NCBI GenBank assembly: GCA_009869945.1
Contig: WIXG01000048.1
Location: 248,001 to 312,000, forward strand
DNA: 64,000 bases
Origin: Mesaphorura yosii
Lineage: Eukaryota; Arthropoda; Collembola; Poduromorpha; Tullbergiidae
Direction: 5' to 3'
Shown: in pieces, positions 11,301 to 24,500 of the stretch
How positions within the stretch are numbered: the first letter of the stretch is position 1
Layout: each line of letters begins with the position of its first letter
Notes under the pieces: model-generated
The model's database searches: none
Told to the model about the DNA's origin: nothing
What the model saw: the letters and a program-made list of their open reading frames with translations, nothing else
Translations under genes and position numbers: made by a program

Positions 11301-14300
11301 AAATATTGTTGGTATCAAAATATTTTCATAAAAAAAAATACGTCACCATGACCATTTTGTGCTTGAAACATGTGCAACCCGGTGAGGTAATTTTTTGTTG
11401 ATCGCGAGCAGAATCATTAAATCATTTCGAAACGATAACACGCATCGAGTTGATGGGAATTGATTATGAGGGGTCATTATCTAAATAAACTTCTGGTCTG
11501 GAGAAAAACCATGGATGACGAGCAAGAGAATGAATGAAATCTGATGATTCGTTGTTGTTCCAGGCAAAGGGCACCTCTTCTCGAGTCAGACTCTGAAGGG
11601 CACACGGAAAGCTACAAAATGTACACAAAATTCAAGTGATGCACTTCTGCGTAAGTGCGAACATCGTGTTAAGATGTTTGTACATTCTTTCATTCAGAAT
11701 CACGACAGTGCCCGAAATTCAGACGAAATTGAAACGCGGAAGTTAATGAAATGAAATATGCTCTGTGAAATGGACCAATTGGGTATGATTAAAAGGTTTT
11801 CTCGCCTGCATACATCCGTCCCACCTTTCCTTTAATCTCTAACAGGTATATTAAATCACCCGCACCTCTTGAAATGATTTTCTCAAAGCAGCGCGCATCA
11901 AAGGACTTGACACCTCACCTGCCACTCGCACGTCTATTGTGGGTGTTCAAATTCCTTTCTTGCTTTTATTACCCCATGGTGATGTGTCTCACGCAACGTC
12001 CCTCACCGCGACGGATTTAGGGATATGGAATGGATCTTACCGCTCATAAATGCTGGATGCCGGCAGGAGAGAAGTGCGTGCAGGTGCGGATCGAAGAGCG
12101 TGGACGGTCCAGCTGAACCCACGGCCGGTCTGGGAATTGGCTTAGCGATCGAGCCCGGGCCACCGCCACTGCCGCTGCTGTTGGTGAGTCCGTATGCGGA
12201 GAGAAAGGACGCCGGTGTCACAAAGCCTGCAACAAGAGACGAAAGTTTAAGTCCAGTTTACTTATGGATTTCAAATGGGATTTTTATTTTGTTAAAACTG
12301 CAACAATTAAACTACTCTTCGGCCAACCGTTTTGGATTAAATCCTTTCTACTCCAGGATACTTGAATCCCAAGCCATTTGTGGATTTGATAAACATTAGG
12401 TCAGATTTACATAATATGAGCAAATCAGTCACACGCGGTGGCGAATCCTTCGAATCAAATCCCGCTCGCGTTCCGTACGCGTTACTTGGCACTGTTTGCT
12501 CACGTTGCCCCTTCCCCATTTTAATATCAAACAATAACAATGCTGCAATGAAGGAGAATTTAATCTTTTGTCTGTCAATCATTCGCAACCGCCGCACTCC
12601 GTCCCTTGCGTTGAGATCGGCCAATGATGACGGGATCATGTCGCTCCTGCTTGTCCTTACAATGACTGATCGAGGAACTCAATGAGTAAAAAGAAGGTAA
12701 GCTTATTTACTCTGCTCAAGCCAATTGCAACAAAATACTAAACATAATATTATCATTGTTGCTCTACTTCTAGAAATGTTTTGATTGCTCGCAGAAGGCT
12801 CTCCTCATGGACCTGGAATGAATGACTGCAAATGAGGGCCCGTCATTCATTCTGCGTCTCCACGTTTAAAAACCAGATTTTGATGAATGAGTTTGGAACA
12901 ACCTCTTGTGCTGCGCGTACACCAGTCAACAACAACAACATTTCACCAGGAATGCATTTCACACTTCGGCCAGCCTCTGTTTATTGGTGCTTAGCCAAGA
13001 ATGATTCCAGCTAAGAATTTTGATCGCGTGTTGCCAATCGACGCCTAATCGAAGATTAGAATTAAGGTGACTAATTTGTCAAGAATTTAGCCCTTTATTT
13101 CTCAATTTTCTGTCTTGTGTTGTTATTCTTTCTGATCAGCGTCGGCCACATGCTGGTTCCGAAATTACAGAAAGAACGATTCGGGGACATACTGCACTCT
13201 GCGCCCCGTTGGTTTCTCAAAAGCAAATAGGCAAGTAGCACGCAGTTGCGGGACCTCAGTCAGATAGAGTGGATTCATGAGCACGCAAGTTTTGCTCTAA
13301 AAATCCGCAACACATTTTTATAGTGAAACTTTGGTCAATGTTATTGGAATTTCAATTTTTAGGCGTACTGCATGAACACAATTAGGAAAACATCGACTGT
13401 CTGGACGACTGCACAGAAAATTTTTCATTTCAACCCGCTCGAAGTCTGCCCATTTGCTGCTTGCTAATCCATTCATATATCAACCAAATCATTGTAAATT
13501 ATGAGTTTCGTATAAGTCGAGGTGGTTGACAATAAAAAAAAATGTCGTCTGTTTCTGACAGACAAGGTTTTGTATTTTCGTGTATTCTCTTTCTCCGGCG
13601 ACTGCTATCCGAGAATTCTTTATTTGCATTGAATTTTAAACTACAAAATCTCTGCGAACCCCTTCGCTACCCTCCAGGACACGTTTTGTGTGGAGTCGTC
13701 CGAGTGCAAGCGGATGAATGCAAACAACTAATCGAGTCTGCCTTGCACTCTTTTAGGTTTTATCACCGCGCTGCATTTCGGTCCTCTCCCAAACTTAGGT
13801 TTGTGATTTATGGCCCCACGTCGTCATCTCAACTTTCCCAACTTCAATCGCCACTTTAAAAACGCATTGAATTGAACGTTCTAGCCACTTTTCCCTGCTC
13901 TTGCATTATCTGATGAGACCTTTCTACTCCGACAATGGCAAATTGAATCTGCATGTCACGAGTCCCATGATCTCAATCTATATGAATTACAACCTCAAGT
14001 ACTTTACTGTTATCAGTGAAACTCAAATGCAATGCCAAAAATGAATGTCAATTGATTTATGTCGAGAATCCACGTAGTAAGCTCTAATTCGATTACTCAT
14101 GCGTAGGATTACTTTCGCGGTCCGGCTTTAAGTATTTACAGCACGCTGGAATGATAAGAATGAGACTTGAAGGCATAAGCAATTATTAAACATGAGTAAG
14201 TGTATGCTATATCGTGTTTTAGGGTTATAAAATATTATATTCGATTGAGTAGACAAACGATAACTGGTAATCGTCATCGTTTAGCCGGAACAAAATATCG

Positions 14301-15570
14301 AGGATGACGATAATAATGACAATGATCGTAAAACGTTTCAGTGCTCATGTGGTGTTGGCGTTTTCTGGCGCTTGGTAATGGTCATCAGAGCTAGGTGAAT
14401 GAAAAATTTCGTACAAAACGGAGCCGATTCTGGGATGGGCCCAAAGTGGAGCACAATATTGAAATTGCGACGGCCGTTTTGAATAGGACAACAACATATG
14501 GGTTGAAGTGTTTTGCGAGTCATATTGTGTTATGAGATCTGGGCTTACTTTCACTGAAGACAACGTTCGGTTCAGGTCTCCGTCTGTCGCTTTTATGATC
14601 ATCTCCTCCGAGAATGGCACTCACGCTAAATTTCAACACAGGTTTTCGGCCATTGTTACTGTTATTATTGTGACTGCCGCCGCCGCTGCTGCAATTTGTT
14701 GTCTCTTCGCATTTCGCCTTGCACTGCCTCCCATTAAGTCGACAAGTGCAATTTTCCGGCACTGAAGTCGTCGCTTTCTTGCCATTATTATTGTTGTTAT
14801 TATGATTAATATTGTTATTATTACAGAGTCCGAACTGAACACTCGTCTCATTATTACAACAAGGGCCCTGCGATCGCGGAGAACACTCACTGCCCCGACT
14901 GCTGCTGTTCTGATTGCTCGCGCTGCTGCTGCTGTTGCTCGGACTAGCACACGCACAGTTTGGGAAAGATGAAACGTCAACGATACCTCCGCCACTGCCA
15001 CTGAAGTCTGAGTTATGCGAACCGAATGTGAACCCACCGCCGTGGGTCCTGTCGCGGCCACTGCCGCCAGACTTATTCATGTCACTGCCACTCAGAAAAC
15101 GTCTATCATCTGGAAACGAGTACGAGTCGCCGATGCCCAGACTGAAAGAAGAAGTCGTTCCAATCGCTGGAAAAATCAAATCACACACTGATTAGCAAAG
15201 CTGATTGATTGAATGTCGAAGCAAAGTGTGGCTTGCAATACTTACTTTGGCCGGATGGACTCAATGAGGGTGAATTTCTAGAATTTGACTTGGGAGACAA
15301 GCTTTTCTTGTCGTATTCGGTGTGACTGGGTGAGCCCGAGGCAGATGTACTTTCGGTTGGCTCTGTTTTCAATGAACACGGTACAGAGGTCAAGTTGAGA
15401 CCGTGCTCCACGGTAACGTTTGCCTTCAAAAGATTCTCCATGTAAAAACCGTCGAAACCTTTCGACGCGACAGAGTTATTGTGAAATTGTAAAAGCTGCG
15501 CTGCGCTTTCGGAGAAACAGGTTAGGACTGAATTGCACACTGGTAAGGGCGTCAAGACAGTCGGAAGCAT
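8381..15570 (-). CDS. Dbx: Dbx (developing brain homeobox) transcription factor
   Basis: Five exons (15570-15246, 15166-14549, 12226-12041, 10661-10447, 8866-8381) join in matching phase to 609 residues. The homeodomain (about 404-463) includes LEKRFQIQKYISKPDRKKLA and VKIWFQNRRMKWRNSKEREL. The downstream REQTLP..NP.PDLSD run is characteristic of Dbx proteins. A phase-0 intron splits the homeodomain at position 44/45. FSVSAIL (about 288-294) fits the eh1 Groucho/TLE-binding motif, so it is probably a repressor. It should act in the nucleus in neural patterning, as Dbx proteins do elsewhere. Exon 2 is unusually rich in Asn, Gly and Cys, and the C terminus has a His/Gln/Asn run and an acidic end. 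The start at MLPTVLTPLPV was chosen because an ATG 75 nt upstream would add 25 residues of no recognised kind. Introns 2-4 are 2322, 1379 and 1580 nt. Confidence 0.88.
8867..14548 (-). other. Dbx introns 2-4, likely regulatory DNA
   Basis: The introns at 12227-14548, 10662-12040 and 8867-10446 are 15-40 times longer than introns in most of the neighbouring genes. No coding exon was found in them beyond the listed Dbx exons. Long introns in a developmental homeobox gene commonly hold enhancers; no specific element could be proven by eye. Confidence 0.4.
14549..15166 (-). other. Dbx: Dbx exon 2: Cys-rich and poly-Asn low-complexity segment plus eh1-like motif
   Basis: This 618-nt exon encodes about 206 residues: Gly/Ser-rich first, then about 11 cysteines among Asn/Ser runs, ending with FSVSAIL. 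One cysteine cluster is spaced C-x-C-x6-C-x3-C-x5-C. The Asn runs are AAT/AAC repeats, which read as TTA/GTT triplets on the plus strand near 14780-14825. Flanking splice sites are good (TTTTCCAG before, GTAAGC after), so it belongs to the gene. Confidence 0.7.
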
Positions 15571-18500
15571 TCTAACAGACGCTGACCGACAATGCTTTAA
15601 AACATCTTCGCACAAGTTCTTTGCAAATTCCACGAATACTTTCACTGGCTTCGATTCGATTGACTGTAATTTACTTTTATGGAAAATAGTCTGGAAGGTT
15701 TTTAAAGTGGCCTCACTCTGAACGCGGTTTCGGTGTCAAGGCCTGACTTTCGCGCGTCCACGGTTATGGAGCAACTAAGAGGTAGAGCGAAGGTACTCGG
15801 CCTAGTCTACGAGAAGATGAGGAAAGGAAAGGGATGATTTGGTTATTACGTAACAAGCAGAGCGTAGCACTTCCCGCCCTGCACCCATTCAGCAACCCGA
15901 GAAAATATACGAAATGATTTGGGAGCCACTGCCTTCCCAGCCTGTCTCATTGGTTCTCTCTCGGAGGATTCAGTCTATAAAAGACACCTTCTTCACTTCT
16001 CACAAACGACCGACAATATTAGCGATGAAATCAAACTGGTACTTTATATACTAGTTACATTATACTCTGGAAAGCGTACCAACTCTGTGCCAAAGTTTTA
16101 TTTTTTTTTTAACGATTTTGAATCATAAATTTGCGCAATAGGATTTTCTGATGATGACGATGCAGATAATCGCAGAAACTGCGTACAATTATGTTGCGTA
16201 CTAGTCTACACTACTCTATTATAAAATTGAGCGTCGTCTTAGAATCAGTCTAATTTGGCTGGAGCTCAAAAAATTTTAATTTAGATATAGGTTTGCGACA
16301 GATGAATAAAGAATGAATCCTACTGACGAAAGATTCTCAACAACCCGGACACCTTGGCCTGAAATTGAAAGAAGAGAAATATTTCACCAAGTTTTTGATT
16401 TCATGATAAATTTCTAAAAACGTATGGGCTAGATTTGTAAGAGGGATTCATTAAATGGTGGCAAAATAACATTTTTGAGTGCGATATGCTACGGTGGCTG
16501 GAATTGAAATGCGGGATTCCGCTTAGCACAAGACAAGGCATTGGGGAAGAAACCCATCATGGATTCATGCACAGCGAGGAAACAAAAGTTTGAAGGAACT
16601 CGGAGCGAAGATATGAAAGAGTTATTACGGAGAAATATTATTGTTATTACGAAGCGGAGGGAGCTGCGAAGTTAAAAAAAAGTCTGACTAAGTGGGAAGG
16701 GTAAAAGTTGGAGAGTACTTTAATCGCTCAGCGGAATAATGTTTCACGATTTAAAAAACGTACATGCCAAAAACACTGATGCTTTTGATAATTAGACTTC
16801 CATTTTTTCTAAAATTCATATAATACATTTCACGTGCAGCTTGGCCGAGAGGCTCCGGAAGAAACGAGAGGCAAACATCCTAATTTCCTTCCTTGATGAT
16901 CTCATTTTCTTTCTTTATTCTGTAGAATAATTTTTCATCATTCAACTTTAGGAAGACTTTCGGCGTATTATTATGACTCTTACTCTGAGCACTTGAATAA
17001 ATAAGAAAGTGGAGAAAATCTGCCGGAACATTTTTCTTTTCCTCGAAATGAGAGCCAAAATGCGATTTTCTTTTCATTTTCTTAAAAAAGTCCATTATCA
17101 TCAAAATCAAATTATCATAAAAATATACTCCCTCGTTATAATTAAATTCTTCGGGCTCTGTTGTGGCAGAACCGCGCATTACGCCTTTCATCATCTTCAG
17201 TTGATGACTTGTGCGGGGCGTCCCAACTTTCTTCTTTTCTTCAGCAATTTTTCAAAAAGTTCAAAGTTTTTCGGATTCTGAAAACAACTCGGAAAGTTTG
17301 GCTTAGGCAACTCAATCATTTCTCATTTTAAAAAATGTAATGCCGTAATAATGCAGTGCCCAGGAAACGTGGAGTGAATGATGCGAGAATTTCTCTTTTT
17401 AAGAACTTCCTCCGTCCGTCTACCACATAAAAGTTTAACAACGGGTATCGTGAATTGCATGGAGCCAGGGCGAAATGATGTACAGGAATCAAGCGTGCAT
17501 ACGAAAGGGCAACGCATTCTGAGTACGTTATGTTACTGACAGATTCAAGATTAAATGCATTCGAATGGGCAAGGTCCACTCGACAATTCGTCTGTGTTTT
17601 CGAACTCCTCCTATTTTGCTTTGAATGCCTTTGCTCTTTGATTGTTTTTCGAATTAAATCTGTCACCTGACGACAACCGACGCTGGAAATGATTAAAAAC
17701 GCATTGTACCATAGGCGTACAGGATCAGAAAAAAAAAGGCACATTGTGATGAAAAAGATTTGAAATTAAAATGAGTTATTAGAAACCGGTGAAGTGCGAA
17801 ATGATTTTTATATTATTATTTGATCAATTCGATCCAACACTCACTTCCAGGCACGGACTCAAAAGCATAATGTTTTCATCTGGATCAGCAGCAGCGGTCG
17901 CCGTGGCTGCATTGAACCGAGTTCGGCAACAGACGGCTCGTTGAAAATGAAATTAATATTGGGAATGAGAGGATGAATACGTAATAAACTTTCTACACGG
18001 GTTGCGAGGCGCAGTGAATAGGCATCGTGATCTTTCGCAGTGAAACGTCGCAGCGAGACAAAAAGTCAGTGAATGCATTCCGGACCAAGTTTTCCAATAT
18101 TCAAATGTATGCGTGCAGTGTCGCATTTCATATTGCAAAAGTTTGGGTAAGTTACGATCCACAATTGTAAATTGCAGAAATGTAATAAAGATCGCCACGC
18201 GACTTTTGACTCTTTACAACAGAAGGGAATTCATTGCGCACAGCTTACGAGACTGTGCATCTGACTTATCTGACCTTGAGGCAAATCCATAAATAAGGCA
18301 TTTGATTAATAAGTTGCATTTCTTATTCATACGTTCCGAAACTCTTTGCACATTTTGTAGGACTCAAATTGTATATCTTTGACAGAAAAGCGATGCAGAT
18401 GAAGTCGAAGCTGTGGACTTGTGCTTCTGCCACAATTTTCACTTCCAATAAAAGATCCCGAGAGAAGAGCTGGCTCACAGGATTGAAAATTGATTTGGGA

Positions 18501-21500
18501 GAGTCAGGTTTTTCTAATGGTTCAATCTAATTCATATGGCACCTTCAACGTCTTTTCTCCTCCGATCTCTCTCCGCTGTGTCCGTGTCGCACTGGTATTT
18601 TTCGTTTCTCTGATCCCAGTCTCCTTATAACGGAGAAGAGCAGAGAAACCAAACGAATGAGATGAATCAGGCGTAAAATCTTTGTTGCCGTTCTGATTTA
18701 GTATTGCAGCTCCATAATGCATTATATTTCATACCGCCGGGTCTGGAGTGAATGAATGCAGGCGAAGTTGACTCCTTGCTTCACCCTCCTCACCTCATCA
18801 TCCAGCGCCTGTCATCACAGTCTGTTCCTCCTCCGCTCTAGTCTGCCGTCTGGCTGCTACCGCGACATTTCTCTGACTTTGTAATTATATTGCTTTCTCT
18901 GGCGAAATTGCCACTTGCGGGAAGCACAAAGCATCGCTTTCCTCTGCGCCTTTTCACTTTCAGTCGCAATAATATTAATTTGTTTCCTTACCCAAGTGCC
19001 AAGAGTTTCACTTACAGTCTTCCCAAGTCTCTGGCCTAGTCTTGAATCGGTGCGCATCAATTATTCAGAGGTTCAGACTATTTCACGGTTTATTTACACT
19101 TTGCGTCTCGAGATCACAGAGTTTGTTTGCTCTTATAACATAACAAGCCATTATAGGCATTTTTGTTACTGCGACTGGTGGAAATTGATTTGTCCAAACA
19201 AAGAAGAAAGCTGTCTTATGCAAGTTCTGTGCTGTCGACAACTCATCGAGTGCCTGCCTGGCATTCATTTCATGCTCCACTAATGGTCATGGCTCGGAGG
19301 AAAGGGGTAGAGTGCAACACGGTGCTGTGAAACAAGACTCAATGTTTTTGATTGTAAAATTAATCATTAATCAAAAATAAAAGCGAGTTTTAAAAGGTCT
19401 CAATTGAAGTGAGTTGTAAAATTTGTACCATTTAGCCATTGCGCGAGTCCCGATTCAGTATGAGCGTATGAGATGATGGAAGGACGCGGACGCAGTAAAA
19501 AAAATACAGCCGGGAGTGTGTGTCATACACAGCAAGAGCACAATGCACGGAGAAAGAGATCAAAAGGTTGATGTGCTCTAAAGACATGAATTTGAAAAAT
19601 TACTTGGAGAGTATTTTGAAATATTGAATTGATATTGTACTTAAAATACAAATGAAACTTTATAAATTGTTGGTACACAGTTTCAACTGCTCAAAATGCC
19701 TGCCTTTCCTCGGTCTTTGACAAGTCTCTGCACGAGAAGGTACAGTGCTCTGTGCATTGTGCTCCGCGCTGGCTCACTATTTGGGCAGCCTAGCCGTGCT
19801 CAATTCCAAACGTCTCCAACATTGCACCCTACTTGAGCATTCTCATAACATTCCATTAATCATACATTTCCATGTATAATATTGCCATCAATAACAATTA
19901 TTGGTTTAATTTGTCCCAATCATTTTTCTCAACACCTTCAGTATCAGTCAACTTTTATGTGCTCATATATCTTCGTCGATTTCAGCAGAAGCGTATGTGT
20001 TTCAGAAATGTTGAAGTTTGAATTCGCTCAAGATAAAAAAATCCGTTGAATCTTATTCCAAATCAATTAATTAAATCAGACATCATGCCATCGGTTCAAA
20101 TCAATAAGTTTTGATTTGATTGGTCCCCCAGGTAGAACTGGGTAGAAACGGACACATGGCACATGATACATCTGCTTAGCGTGAGTTTCAATCTGCCCCA
20201 TCGGCCGTTTCGTTCTGTTTGTTTTTACAAGCGTCATTAAAGCCATTAAACATGTAATATTAATTTTTTGCTTTAAAATTTATAGTCTCCATTCATTCCC
20301 TTTCGATTAAATACTCTTAATGCTCATGATGATCGTAGTTTTAGTTAGTAATAGCTTTTTTATGCAGAATGGCAACCAGGTCTGCTCTGATTGTTTCTGA
20401 TCTAATGCCCGCGTACGTAAACAGTACATCGGCGTTAGAGTCACGCTTGTGCATTCAGAAATCTATAATTAATGTTGTCTCAGCGAGAACAATGCGCCCA
20501 ATTTGCATACTAAAAGGCATAATAATTATTTATACTCTAGTTGCTACTTTAGAGCATAATAAAAGTTTGTCCCTCTTCTGCCCATTTGTCAACAGAGACG
20601 GAACCTAAATATTAGAATTTAAAATGTTTGTTTTGGTCTTTGAAACGAAATCGAAAGGACTGGGTGCGAGCCAACTTTCACTTCTGCAACTGACAAAATC
20701 CAGTACAAAGCTAGAGACCAACAGCAAGCGCACCGTAGTAGCTGCTGGACATTTACTCGCGCAGACATTTGGTTACGCAAGAGAGAAACAGATAACAAAG
20801 GACAGACGGGAACATACAGGATGTTATTGCGATTTGCGACTGGGCTGCTGAATGGGCTAGTGTAAATTATACGTGTGTGGCCCTTTTGCAGAACAGACGA
20901 GCAACGGATCCGTGAAGAATCAAAGGGAGAATTTGAGGTGATATTTGTAATTTGTATTATGGTTTCACATTCACCGACGACATGTAAAAATGTTGTTTCC
21001 ACATGAAAAGTTCGGTATAAATATTATTTTGGAGGCTCACTCAAAGGCAAAACAAGTCCAAGTTGCCCTTTTGGTTGCGTATTACAATAATATGAATGTA
21101 TCAATCAACGGGTTGTAAACCTTTTGTTACCAATGAACTCATCCATTCGAACTAATTTCCTATGTACATTCTTCTTGTTCCGACGGCAAATACCTATTTA
21201 ATCGCAACTGTTATTTCTATACTTCAGTCTTTCGAGCAATCGTGTGGATTACACGTTCGCAGTCTCTCCGAGCATTTTGTGCCTCATTTGGAAATACAAA
21301 CCGTGACCAACCTCCGCAGCGTCCTTTGACGAGTTGCCTCCTTTGTCATGTCTGCATGTGAGTTCGTAACACGTACATTTCGGTAATAAACGTGGGAGTG
21401 GATGTGGATCGCGGTAACCCTTTCTTTCACTCGGTGTGTAATGCCGCCGATTAAATGGGAGTCTTTATCTTATATTTCAATCAACACTTCAAAAGATTCC

Positions 21501-24500
21501 GCACTATTCGGTTTTCTAAACGATGGAGGCACTTTCTTGCTCTAATGTCGGAGGGCTTAATAGCAAATTAACCCGTTCACAAGTCCGCACTGACTTTATA
21601 CCCAAGATCAGAAGTTTATGCTCAAATTGACGCATTCTGGGACCAGAAGATAATTGCAATGAAAGTCCTTAAACCTAAAATCAATTATTCAACTCATAAC
21701 ATTTAATCATGCAAGCGTTTGCGATAAGTCGAGAAGTGAATCCAAAGGAACAGTTATATTATATTCATTAAAGTTTTGCCATTGCATTGTGTCAAAGTGT
21801 CAAAGGCGCCATAAAAATTTAATTTTGTTTGCACATTCTAACGTATCCTCTGCTGGCCTTAACGGCTCACGTTGTTCACATTTCGTTACGCTAAAAATCT
21901 GGTAATGAGAAAATAATATGAATTAAATGCACGAAATGTGGCATATTGGACTCGCTTGCGCTGGCCGTCGAATACATACGTTCCTTGTCCTGAAAAGTTG
22001 AATGCGTTGTATTGAAACCGGGCCAGGGAATCAAAATAAATAAATAAACGCTAGTTAAGGATCACGAATAGAGGCAAAACTTGTACAAACAACACTGAGA
22101 AGGATGAGCATAAAAAAGCATCCAAAGCATAACCTCAACTTGGCCCGACACGGCATCATCCCGAAAGGTAAAAAATGCAGCACAAAACATCCGAGAGATA
22201 ATAAAAGATCGGGGCACACATGAACGGGAAAGGATGTTAAGCCGGGGTAAAATCGGTGAGATTGAAGACATAATAGCCATAATAGTTTAGTTGCAATGGA
22301 TCACATGTTAGACAAGGGTGAATCCTTTTGTTTGTAAACAATGGGATTAGGCGTTAGCAGATGACAATAATGCCAACCATTATTATTATTGTGCAATAAT
22401 ACTGACTACAAGACTTATTTGAATTTTATATTGGTTTTGCTCCTTTCCGCATTCGGTTGTTTGGTCCAAACCCCTCGCTCGCTCGTCTTCCACATGCTTC
22501 GCACTTTTACGTGAATGAGATCATGAAATGAAAGTGAAAGAATAAAGTATCAGTTTTAGAACGGCTGTAATAATATTTTGATAAAAAAAACACACAAATT
22601 TCACGGATGAGAATCACAAATGCTGCCACTATTCAATCGGCGGCTGTTCCAGTTCAGCATTTGCGAGGATTAGAAGACTACAGAATACACAAATCTGAAA
22701 CCATTTCGTCCGATTTGAATAAATCAGGGCCAGATACTTCATTACCTAGTATTCTATGAGAATTGTCATCATAGCAATAAATTCAGTGGTTGAGCCATGA
22801 AACGATTAGCGGAAACAATGAAACGTGCTGCAGTGGAATTTGAACTGGCTCATTACCACAGAAATGAGACCCGTGCCGTGGAAACATTCAGTGATGAAAA
22901 ATCCACATATTTGTGAAGTTCGTGTCCACATTCCAGGCTTTGCCTTAAAGTACTCGAGTCCAAGTGGAGAAAATAGTTTTCACTATATTTGGGTGCAGCA
23001 GGGGCGTCTGCTCTGCAGTTTATGGTGAGGATCGCGTTTGCCTCCATGTATTGTTGGAGTGGCAGTGCACAACGCAGCACGGCAGTGGCTCGGCCTGGCA
23101 GGCAGTTTTGTGCTGGGAGGATAATAATATATTTTCGGTAATATTGTGCACTTTGCTCCATTCATTTTTCGTTTTTGCAAGAGAATATCTGCGACTGACA
23201 TTTCCGCGTGATATATATGCATCAAGCATGGAATAATATAAAACGAAGTCAAATCTTATGAGCTTCTCCCATTATATTATTAGCACACTCCACAATGGGC
23301 TACTGCATTTGCAACTCGAACCGTCTGTATGGACTAGGCGTTTAATAAGTTTTGGTCACATGCAGCCTGCTTCCAATTTTCCCTATCTCTTTAGAACAGT
23401 TAGAGCACATAATCTTGCATTAAGTAGGAGAGATCTCAGCATCGGTGTATCAGTATGAAGCGACATGGGGCCCGTGGTGTTGTGTAGGCGAACATTTCAC
23501 TACTTAGCATTGCATATTTTAACCCTGAAATATCTGGAGGTACATAGAACTACGCACCGGTGGGTGGAAATGAAGGAAACATGGGTAAATTATGAATTAA
23601 ATATGACTGATGGGATGCTAGTCCTGAGTGGCAAGAGTTTTCCATTGGCGCATAAGGTCCGGCGGAGACTAACAGATATGATCACGTGTTCAGGTCAAAT
23701 CCAAAACACTAGTCGATATGTACTGTCATATTGTATGATCAAGCTGGAAGCATAATTTCCTGCTAATCTGGTATTCGGCAATAAGATGCACAAAGAGCCT
23801 GTTTTTAATGCGCAGTGTGCCCCTTCTATCGTTGTTTGCAACGGGTTATTATTATTATTATTACTACATATACTTTATTACACCACCCGCTCTCAACGCA
23901 ACCAACTATGCACAAGTCCTGGAATTGCAAAGTCTTTCCATGTGCAGTGAAGTAGGAGAACCTCAAACAATTCTGTCCCTGGCTTTATTCATTGTTGCAC
24001 GTGATGCGTGAGATTGATTTTACAGCAAAGTCGAGGAGATTGGATTCAGACTCCGAGAGCTGTTGCCACTCTGACACACGCATGCATGAATTAGAAACCA
24101 GATCGTATTTAGTGTGTGCTTGGTTCAAACTGTTTAGGCTGCACTGAAGTCCGTGCATTCTTGTGATGACAGATATATTAATGCGTTATTGGATTCTGTA
24201 ATAGTAATAAAAGTGGAAATCCTTCCGAGGAAAGTGTACTTCAAACTCACATCAAACTACTAGCAAGGACGAATTCAATTTTATGGATTTCATTCTTGGA
24301 TTGTGATATGATTCAATTGCTGCCGTCAGGGACAGAGCACAGGCACACATGACTGGAACCGTATTACGACGTTTCTGTCACCAGTCAGTGTCAATGCAGC
24401 ACTTCAGATCTTTAATGCGCCTAGATTGAAGCCCAAACAACCATAAATCGCTTTGCAGTTTCATGGATTCGTCTGTCAAGTGCTTGGCAACAACTCATCC

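Noticed and set aside
15976-15983. TATAAAAG on the plus strand upstream of Dbx
   Set aside because: It points away from Dbx, and the first ATG after it gives a nine-codon ORF. An antisense or divergent transcript is possible but nothing else supports it.
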